DNA of 64,000 bases, taken from contig JACPPF010000047.1 in the NCBI GenBank assembly GCA_016191165.1, forward strand, positions 1-64,000. The letters run 5' to 3'. The notes under the pieces were generated by a model, which was not told where the DNA came from, ran no database searches, and saw nothing but the letters and a program-made list of their open reading frames with translations. The DNA comes from Planctomycetota bacterium. Lineage in GTDB: Bacteria; Planctomycetota; Planctomycetia; Gemmatales; Gemmataceae. The position numbers and the translations under genes are program-made. Shown here piece by piece: positions 53,896-60,322 of this stretch; within the stretch, counting starts at the first letter, position 1; every line of letters starts with the position of its first letter.

Positions 53896-54710
53896 GACAG
53901 ATTCTTTTCCACGCCGAGCACGGCCTCGAATTCGATCCAGTGGGAATCGCTCAATCGCCATCGACCCTCCGGCAGCCGGCACGGGTCGGACATTTCTTCG
54001 GCAAGCAGTTCAAGGCTGAACGCCGGCGACATCTCCAGCGGGCTTTCCTTTTCTGCTTGGGGCCCGGCGGACCCGAACCGAAGCCTCGTTCCCGAAGCGT
54101 TTTCGTCTGGCGTCAAGGCGACGGCCAGCGCCTGGCAGGCGGGCGCCGTCGGATGTTGCCCATCGGCGGCGGGGATCCACTCGGTTTCATATCCCGTCAA
54201 CGCCAGCCAAAGACCGGGGAGCTGACCATCGTATAGCATGGCGGCGGCAAGAAGCAAGGCGTCTGGGCCGGCACACGGCTCTGCTCCGACGCCAAAGTTG
54301 GGGCCATGAATTCTTAACGCCTGGCTGATCGTACCCGACATGGCGTGCAACGATTGATGCGGAATCAACTGCGGTGAGATGCCCCACGCCCCTTCCTGGT
54401 GATAACGCCGAACGCTCTGAGCGATGCTGAGTCGGCCAAAGAAACTGGGCGAGGCAATCACACCCCAGGAATCGAACGAGCGATCCTGCAAGTCGGCTGT
54501 TTCGATTGCTTCCAGCACGGTCCACAATGCCAGTACCGTTTGCTCATCCGCATGCTTCAGAAAGGAGATGGGCAACTTCTCGCCGCCAAACGCGACCGGC
54601 TGCCGACGAGCCTGCGCAATCTGGTCGGCGTTCCAGCGCAACCATTTGACGGCGCCGATTTGGCAACTCAGGGCGATTCGCGAATCTGGGGTACAGACGG
54701 CGGATTTCAA
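53892..54710 (-). CDS. Truncated beta-ketoacyl synthase-like partner
   Basis: About 272 residues, similar in layout to the N-terminal half of a ketosynthase (RIHGPNFGVGAEPCAGPDALLLAAAML at the position of the active-site loop). The second half with both catalytic His residues is absent. It may be a chain-length-factor-like subunit or a decaying copy. The best start is the TTG at 54710 with AGGA nine bases upstream. It overlaps the full ketosynthase gene by four bases, so the two are coupled. Confidence 0.6.
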   Translation of the reverse strand: MKSAVCTPDSRIALSCQIGAVKWLRWNADQIAQARRQPVAFGGEKLPISFLKHADEQTVLALWTVLEAIETADLQDRSFDSWGVIASPSFFGRLSIAQSVRRYHQEGAWGISPQLIPHQSLHAMSGTISQALRIHGPNFGVGAEPCAGPDALLLAAAMLYDGQLPGLWLALTGYETEWIPAADGQHPTAPACQALAVALTPDENASGTRLRFGSAGPQAEKESPLEMSPAFSLELLAEEMSDPCRLPEGRWRLSDSHWIEFEAVLGVEKNLS

Positions 54711-54909
54711 AACCAGGATTCCTTTCCTGCGTGTCAATGACGAATATCGCCATCCTGCCCATCCTGTGCGGCATGGTCGATTTGGCCAGGCGAAATCGTC
54801 AGTCCATCTTGAATCTGCGCGGGGTTTTTGGTCTATATCATCGCCCAACCAACAGGACAAGCATGAGATAAAACGCTTACAAATATCTAACGTTCCCTGC
54901 GAGGCTCGC
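54711..54909. promoter_or_regulatory. Divergent promoter region of the condensing-enzyme cluster
   Basis: These 199 bases separate the reverse-strand ketosynthase pair from the forward-strand oxoamine synthase gene, so both transcripts must start here or inside the flanking codons. No clear -35/-10 pair was assigned. Confidence 0.4.
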
Positions 54910-56172
54910 ATGTCCGTCCTTCCGATGCACAATCTGGCCCAGGCCATTCGCCAGCACGGTCTCGTGCGCTTCATCGAACATTACGCCCGGGAATTCCCCG
55001 ACACGCATCTCAAGGACCTGGTGGTCGATCGCCTCGGACCAAACCGCGAAATGGACGTGAACGGACGGCAGGTCGTCAACTTCGGCTCCGATAGCTTTTT
55101 GGGTCTGGATCAAGATCCGCGCGTGCAGGCGGCGCTCGTGGGCGGCGTGTCGCGCTGGGGGAGCCACAACGGCGCCTCGCGGGCCTTCTCGTCCGTGCGC
55201 TCCAACGTGGAAGCCGAGGAAAAACTGGCCAGCTGGCTCGGCACCGAGGCCGTTCTGATTTATCCTTCGGTAAGCCTGGCCAACCTGGGCGCCTTGCCGG
55301 GCCTGGTTAGCAAGCGCGACCTCCTCGTCCTCGATGAACACGCGCATAATTCGATGCAGGAAGGCGCGAAGATCGCCCAGGCCAACGGCGTCCGCGCCGC
55401 GATGTTCGCCGATGGCGACCCCGCTGACCTGGAACGCATCCTTGACGAGGCGGGCGAATATCGCGTCGCCGTCGTCGCCGTTGACGGCGTCTACAGCATG
55501 ACCGGCGCTTTGCCTCGCCTGGCGGAGCTCAACGAAGTCTGCCTGCGCCGCAATGCCGTCCTCTACGTGGACGACGCCCACGCCACCGGCGTCCTCGGCC
55601 CCCACGGCCGCGGGACCGTTCTGGACGCGCTTGGCAGCTACGACAATACGCTCGTCGTCGGTTCGCTCTCGAAAGGGTTTTCCTGCTTCGGCGGATTCGT
55701 CGGCTGTTCCGAGGAATTCAAACGCCTCTTGAAGATTCGTTCCACGACGTTCATCTTCGGCGGCCCCGTCCCGCCGCCGTATCTCGATGCCATCTGCGTC
55801 GTGTGCGACATTCTCAATTCGGACGAATACGCGGTCATCCACGCCCGGCTGCAAAGCAACCTCCGGGACCTCGCTCACGGCGCGGAACAGCTAGGTTACG
55901 TGGTCCTCGGCGGACAGACACCGATTCTTTCGCTGCTCACGGGGGATGAAGAGATCACGCTCCAGGCGGGGCGCTTCCTGTTTGAGAAGGGATTCTACGT
56001 GCAATCGGTGACGTTCCCGGCCGTGCCGTACCATGCTGGCGTGCTGCGGATTCAGGCGAACGCGAATCACCAGCCGGAGGCGATTGACGGCTTGCTCGGC
56101 GCCCTGGCGGAGTTACAGCGCCGCTTCGCCCTGCCGACGACGCGCCAGCCGGGGCTGCGCATCGCGGCGTAA
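54910..56172 (+). CDS. Alpha-oxoamine synthase (BioF/serine palmitoyltransferase-type)
   Basis: 420 residues of the PLP-dependent acyl-CoA/ACP transferase family. DEHAHNS (residues 142-148), VDDAHATGVLG (about 220-230) and the Schiff-base Lys in GSLSKGFSCFGG (K255) are present. Such enzymes condense an amino acid with an acyl thioester (8-amino-7-oxononanoate, 2-amino-3-ketobutyrate or 3-ketosphinganine). The neighbouring ACP and ketosynthases favour an acyl-ACP substrate. The ATG at 54910 has GAGG five bases upstream. The last 11 codons and stop region are repeated at 57414-57456. Confidence 0.85.
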   Translation: MSVLPMHNLAQAIRQHGLVRFIEHYAREFPDTHLKDLVVDRLGPNREMDVNGRQVVNFGSDSFLGLDQDPRVQAALVGGVSRWGSHNGASRAFSSVRSNVEAEEKLASWLGTEAVLIYPSVSLANLGALPGLVSKRDLLVLDEHAHNSMQEGAKIAQANGVRAAMFADGDPADLERILDEAGEYRVAVVAVDGVYSMTGALPRLAELNEVCLRRNAVLYVDDAHATGVLGPHGRGTVLDALGSYDNTLVVGSLSKGFSCFGGFVGCSEEFKRLLKIRSTTFIFGGPVPPPYLDAICVVCDILNSDEYAVIHARLQSNLRDLAHGAEQLGYVVLGGQTPILSLLTGDEEITLQAGRFLFEKGFYVQSVTFPAVPYHAGVLRIQANANHQPEAIDGLLGALAELQRRFALPTTRQPGLRIAA

Positions 56173-56179
56173 GCGCTTG
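56137..56179 (+). repeat. Direct repeat, copy 1 (3' end of the oxoamine synthase gene)
   Basis: 43 bases starting ACGACGCGCCAGCC and ending AGCGCTTG, including the last codons and stop of the gene. A copy with 41 of 43 bases identical lies at 57414-57456, encoding the same C-terminal residues TTRQPGLRIAA in open frame. Confidence 0.9.
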
Positions 56180-56318
56180 ACCGACCTGCCATCATTTTTC
56201 TTGACCAAATATTTTTTCTGAAAAAATCGACATTCTGCTTGACAATCGCGAGGGGGGTGGGGAGTAAGGTGGTGATGGTTCAGACTCAAATCATTCCTCC
56301 CAGAAAGCGAAACCACAA

Positions 56319-56876
56319 ATGGCGGACGTTGAAGCGAAATTCGCGAGGGTTACCTCAGTCACTGCCAATTCCGGCGGTGGGGAAACGCGTTTGTTGAGCC
56401 CGGGCACCGCGAACACGGATTACAAAGGCGTTCTGATCATTCCCCGCGGGGGGATTAACGTGGGAGATGTTTTCAGGATTATTGCTTGGGGAAGGACGAC
56501 CAATGCTGGTATGATGAACGGCACAGCTCGCCTGAAACTTTATTTCAACCCAAACGCGGCCTTGAACAATCCGATTGCCGACTCTGGCGCCACCGGGCCG
56601 GTGTTGACGCTCGGAATCTCGAATACTGAATGGCACTTTTTCGCTCAGATTACCATCAGAACCCTCGGCGCAAATGTTACGGCGTGGTGTGACAGCATGT
56701 TTGAAAACCTACGGCCCCCAAATAATGATTACAACTGGATGTGTGGCCTGGGAGCCATGGCCATCGACACAACCGTCGACACTAACAAGTTTGAACTGAC
56801 GGCTAACGTTGCGAATAACGGCTCGTTCGTTTTGGACCAATGCTCGATTGAACGGTTGCCGTTTCCCACGGGTTGA
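56319..56876 (+). CDS. Hypothetical protein in the direct-repeat-flanked insert
   Basis: 185 residues. Beta-rich with Asn/Thr/Gly, no signal peptide and no recognised domain; the style (VTANSGGGETRLLS, FELTANVANNGSFVLDQ) is like a structural or carbohydrate-binding fold. Codon use looks more AT-rich than its neighbours. It lies inside the insert between the 43-bp direct repeats. Confidence 0.6.
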   Translation: MADVEAKFARVTSVTANSGGGETRLLSPGTANTDYKGVLIIPRGGINVGDVFRIIAWGRTTNAGMMNGTARLKLYFNPNAALNNPIADSGATGPVLTLGISNTEWHFFAQITIRTLGANVTAWCDSMFENLRPPNNDYNWMCGLGAMAIDTTVDTNKFELTANVANNGSFVLDQCSIERLPFPTG

Positions 56877-56899
56877 ATCGTCCTGAATAGGAGAACACT

Positions 56900-57313
56900 A
56901 TGATCCGGAAAGCAAGCGGTGTGTGCCTAGTTTTGATCTCCCTTTTTGGTTTGGCAGCCACCGAGAATTCGGTTTGGGCACAAGTTGATGTAAAAGAGTT
57001 CCATAAGAAACCAATTCTCTTTGGAAGAAAGGCATTGACCATACCGCCCGCGTCGAACGAGGAAAAGAGACTCCACATCGGGTTGTATAATGAGCGGCTT
57101 GCCATCACGGAGGATGCGTACAGGCTTTTTTTTCGAGGAGATCGTCACGTAAGCCGGTTGGACTGCGATACAGTTTTCGTGCCGGCACGTCGGCTCAGGT
57201 CCAGCGGCATGGAGGTTCTTGATTGCGAGGCCGAGAAGATCAACTTTTTGGCACACCTTCTTGAACTGGCGGATCGGGTGGATTTCGTCGTTGCGGTCCG
57301 AGTACCTTTTTAA
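56900..57313 (+). CDS. Hypothetical exported protein in the insert
   Basis: 137 residues with a signal peptide (ASGVCLVLISLFGLAATENSVWA). The mature part is not recognised. AGGAG precedes the ATG. Like its upstream neighbour it appears less GC-rich than the surrounding genes and lies between the direct repeats. Confidence 0.6.
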   Translation: MIRKASGVCLVLISLFGLAATENSVWAQVDVKEFHKKPILFGRKALTIPPASNEEKRLHIGLYNERLAITEDAYRLFFRGDRHVSRLDCDTVFVPARRLRSSGMEVLDCEAEKINFLAHLLELADRVDFVVAVRVPF

Positions 57314-57413
57314 TGCAACTACGAAAGGTCCGCGAGTTCCGATTGGAAGTGCAAATCGAACTTGCCAGGCTGAAAAAAGCCGCGAAATGCAAGACGAAAC
57401 AAGCAAAAAAATA

Positions 57414-57456
57414 ACGACGCGCCAGCCGGGCCTGCGCATCGCGGCGTGAGCGCTTG
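57414..57456 (+). repeat. Direct repeat, copy 2
   Basis: This is the second copy of the oxoamine synthase 3' end, 41 of 43 bases identical to 56137-56179, with TGA instead of TAA as the stop. It is followed by GCTTGCGGTTTG...CAAACCACAAGCGGC, an imperfect palindrome of the sequence between this gene end and the ACP gene. Confidence 0.9.
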
Positions 57457-57514
57457 CGGTTTGGCGCTTGCATGGCGGCGTGCGAGCGACAAACCACAAG
57501 CGGCAAATCGGGGG

Positions 57515-57790
57515 CTACGCCGCCTTCGACGACGCGGCTTCCGCTTCCTTCAACTTCGCTTGCAACAGATCGAGCACATCCCCGACCGTGGCCAGCTTTT
57601 CCAGGTCTTGCTGCGTGAGCCGAACGCGGAAGCGGCGTTCCACCTGGGAGACGATGCTGACGACGTCCACCGAATCGAGCCCGAGATCGGTGCGCAGCAT
57701 TTTCGCGTCGTCGACGTCGGCGTAGCTGTTGCCCGTATCAGCTTCCATCAGCTCGATTAGCGTTTGGCGAATGGTGTTGCGGTCTTGCAT
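57515..57790 (-). CDS. Acyl carrier protein
   Basis: 91 residues, the usual size. The phosphopantetheine attachment Ser lies in DLGLDSVDVVSIV (S40). Surrounding helices (IRQTLIELM, VERRFRVRLTQQDLEKLATVGDVLDLL) are acidic. It converges on the oxoamine synthase gene across the insert. It probably serves the ketosynthase and oxoamine synthase here rather than housekeeping fatty acid synthesis, but this is inferred from position alone. Confidence 0.9.
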   Translation of the reverse strand: MQDRNTIRQTLIELMEADTGNSYADVDDAKMLRTDLGLDSVDVVSIVSQVERRFRVRLTQQDLEKLATVGDVLDLLQAKLKEAEAASSKAA

Positions 57791-57824
57791 GATCGATTCC
57801 TTTCCATCGCTTTTAAGAATTCTA

Positions 57825-57910
57825 CTCCCCTCTCCCTCTGGGAGAGGGGCTGGGGGGTGAGGGCCGGGGTTGTACCCTCACCCCCGACCCCTCTCCCAGA
57901 GGGAGAGGGA
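57825..57910. repeat. Palindromic element, family C, intergenic copy
   Basis: The same palindrome as 33972-34069 (CTCCCCTCTCCC, GGGAGAGGGGC, CCCTCACCCCC, GACCCCTCTCCC). It begins 35 bases from the ACP start and ends eight bases before the DUF6134 stop. Confidence 0.9.
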
Positions 57911-57917
57911 AGGCGGC

Positions 57918-58595
57918 TCAGCGGCGAACGGTGACCAGTTGCACGATGGTCTTGTGCCCCGATTCGGTGAACTCCTGACGCACCAGGCGATGATATCGAT
58001 CGTACCACAAATCGATCGGCCCCGGCGCGGCGGTGACCAGGAAGTGGTAGCAATCCTGAAGCTGGTTGCCGACTTTCAGTTTTTCCTGGCCGACATATTT
58101 GAGATCGGAATTGAATTCTCGGCCCGAATCCACTTCGAGGATTGGCACCTGCTTGTTGTGAAAGCGGGCGTCGGCCAGCTTCCAGTAGGTGGACGTCCAG
58201 GAATCAGCGCGCCGAAGCAGCTCCTTGCCGTTGACGCGAACGCGGAGCTGGTTGTTGTCGGCGGCGACGGTGACATCGACTTTCTTGCCGTTCTCGCTAC
58301 CAGAGGTTTTCATGCCGATCAGCCGGCCTTGCTTCCACCATTCCTGGGTGTCGATCTTGACGATGTAATCGCCCAGCAAGACGCGAAACTTGACATCGGC
58401 GCTGCCGGACATGTAGGTAGTGCCGTCGTTTTTCTGCACGATGGTCATGCGCGAGACGCCGGCGGGTTTGCCGTTGACGACCACCGAGTATTCGCGCAGC
58501 TCGGTGTCATCCGCGCGCGAAATGGCAGGCGCGGCAAGTAAGGCAAGCAAGGCGGTAGATTGGGCAAGGCGTTTCCAATATCCCTGGCGCGACAT
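57918..58595 (-). CDS. DUF6134-like exported protein
   Basis: 225 residues. A signal peptide (LAQSTALLALLAAPAISRA) is followed by ELREYSVVVNGKPAGVSRMTIVQKNDGTTYM and GPIDLWYDRYHRLVRQEFTESGHKTI, the layout of the DUF6134 family. AAGGAG lies six bases before the ATG. The function is unknown; its place next to the ACP is suggestive of envelope-lipid work. Confidence 0.7.
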   Translation of the reverse strand: MSRQGYWKRLAQSTALLALLAAPAISRADDTELREYSVVVNGKPAGVSRMTIVQKNDGTTYMSGSADVKFRVLLGDYIVKIDTQEWWKQGRLIGMKTSGSENGKKVDVTVAADNNQLRVRVNGKELLRRADSWTSTYWKLADARFHNKQVPILEVDSGREFNSDLKYVGQEKLKVGNQLQDCYHFLVTAAPGPIDLWYDRYHRLVRQEFTESGHKTIVQLVTVRR

Positions 58596-58765
58596 GAACC
58601 ACTCCTTTGGCGTTTCCGAGGCATCCTGCCAGCCTGCGCAACCTGCATGCGATTCTCTTCTTGCCTGCACTGCCGGCTTGTGAAACAATGCGTACAGTTC
58701 AACTGCGCGGAGTATAGCAAAACGGGGCCGCGCAAGCCAAGACGAAGTGAGCCGTGGAATCGGAT

Positions 58766-60208
58766 ATGAGTCAACTTTTGATCGTTGATGACGAGGAAGC
58801 CGTCTGCTGGGCGCTGAAAAAAGCGCTGACGAAGTTGGGCCATCGCGTCGAGGTGGCCGCGTCCGCGGAGGAGGCGTTTCAGCGTGCCGAGAAAGAACCG
58901 CCCGAGGCGATCGTGCTCGACGTGCGGTTGCCCGGCCTCGATGGGCTGTCCGCTCTGGGGCGACTAAAGGAACTCAGCGGCGACGCGCCGGTGATCGTCG
59001 TGACGGCCTTCGGCAATCTCTCGACGGCGGTCCGCGCCGTGGAGGGGGGGGCGTTCGACTACCTCGCCAAACCGTTCGATCTCGATCAGGCGCTCGACAC
59101 GATCGCGCGGGCCCTCAAGCAGCGGGCGCTCGCGCAAGCCCGGGAAGAGGAAACGTCTTCCGAGCCGGCGGCGGTATCACCGGAGGAAATCATCGGCGCC
59201 AGTTCCGCCATGCAGACGGTCTTCAAGCGCATCGCCATGGTGGCGCCGCGCGACGCCTGCGTCCTGATCACGGGCGAAAGCGGCACCGGCAAGGAACTGG
59301 TCGCCCGCGCTCTGCACCGCTACAGCACGCGCCGCGATCGGCCTTTTCTGCCCGTTCACGTCGCTGCCCTGAATCCCAACCTGGTCGAGAGCGAGTTGTT
59401 CGGCCACGTCAAGGGCGCCTTCACCGGCGCCGCGCAGGCGAAGCCGGGCCTGTTGTCGCTCGCGGATGGCGGCACCGTGTTCCTCGACGAATTGGCTGAC
59501 ATCCCGCTATCCGTTCAGGTCAAGCTGCTGCGCGTCCTGGAGCACAACGAGGTCACGCCCGTCGGCAGCAATCAGCCCAGCCCGCTCGACATTCGCATCC
59601 TCACCGCGACCCATCAGGACCTCGAACGCAAGATCGCCGAGGGCGCCTTTCGGCACGATCTGTTCTTTCGTTTGAACGTCTTCCAGATTCATCTGCCGCC
59701 CCTTCGGCAGCGGCGCGACGACGTGGTCCCGCTGGCCGAGCATTTTTTGCGCCGCCTCGATGCGAGGCTTTTGCCCCTGCTGCCTCAAACCGCGGAATTT
59801 CTCATCAATCAATCGTGGCTGGGAAACGTGCGCGAGCTGCGCAATGCGCTGGAGCACGCGGTGATCGTGGCGCGCGGCGGGCCGCTTCTACCTGAGCATC
59901 TGCCCGCGGCCTCGGGCATCCGCGCGACGAGCCCGAAAGACCAACTTGCCGCGGCGGTGTTGAATTGGCTGTTGGACCGCATCGATTCGGCGGACGGCCA
60001 CGCGCCGGCGAACCTGTACGAAGAATTGCTGAGCTGCGTCGAGCCGCCGATGCTTGAGGAGCTGATGCGCCGCCTGCAAGGCAACCGCGTGATCGCATCC
60101 CAATGGCTGGGGCTCAACCGAGCAACCGTGCGCAAGAAGTTGACGGAGTATGGGTTGGCGGACGTGCATCGGCCAGCGCAGAAAACGGCGGATGACGACG
60201 ACGAATGA
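58766..60208 (+). CDS. Sigma-54-dependent response regulator (NtrC family)
   Basis: 480 residues. A receiver domain has phospho-acceptor D52 ([11 protein letters not shown]) and Lys102 (LAKPFD). The AAA+ domain has Walker [15 protein letters not shown] at 217-222 (sigma-54 contact) and FRLNVF. A Fis-type helix-turn-helix lies at the end ([26 protein letters not shown]). It activates sigma-54 promoters when phosphorylated. No histidine kinase is adjacent, so its sensor is elsewhere. A GTG four codons earlier is possible. Confidence 0.95.
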   Translation: MSQLLIVDDEEAVCWALKKALTKLGHRVEVAASAEEAFQRAEKEPPEAIVLDVRLPGLDGLSALGRLKELSGDAPVIVVTAFGNLSTAVRAVEGGAFDYLAKPFDLDQALDTIARALKQRALAQAREEETSSEPAAVSPEEIIGASSAMQTVFKRIAMVAPRDACVLITGESGTGKELVARALHRYSTRRDRPFLPVHVAALNPNLVESELFGHVKGAFTGAAQAKPGLLSLADGGTVFLDELADIPLSVQVKLLRVLEHNEVTPVGSNQPSPLDIRILTATHQDLERKIAEGAFRHDLFFRLNVFQIHLPPLRQRRDDVVPLAEHFLRRLDARLLPLLPQTAEFLINQSWLGNVRELRNALEHAVIVARGGPLLPEHLPAASGIRATSPKDQLAAAVLNWLLDRIDSADGHAPANLYEELLSCVEPPMLEELMRRLQGNRVIASQWLGLNRATVRKKLTEYGLADVHRPAQKTADDDDE

Positions 60209-60229
60209 TTAGCAGCCGACAACCTTCTC

Positions 60230-60292
60230 ACCCTCGTTCCCAGGCTCTGCCTGGGAACGCACGGCTTTGCAGGCTCCGCCTGCGGAATTTGC
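60230..60292. repeat. Palindromic pair, family H
   Basis: CGTTCCCAGGCTCTGCCTGGGAACG is a perfect hairpin, followed by GCAGGCTCCGCCTGC, a second hairpin. Both lie between the convergent response-regulator and mosaic zinc-ribbon genes and could help terminate both transcripts. Confidence 0.75.
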
Positions 60293-60322
60293 TTGGGGTG
60301 GCTCGCGGCACGACGGCGTCGA

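Noticed and set aside
54424-54909. Upstream extension of the oxoamine synthase gene by 162 codons
   Set aside because: The extension overlaps the ketosynthase-like gene on the other strand, looks unlike protein, and the ATG at 54910 has a good ribosome site and matches the family start.
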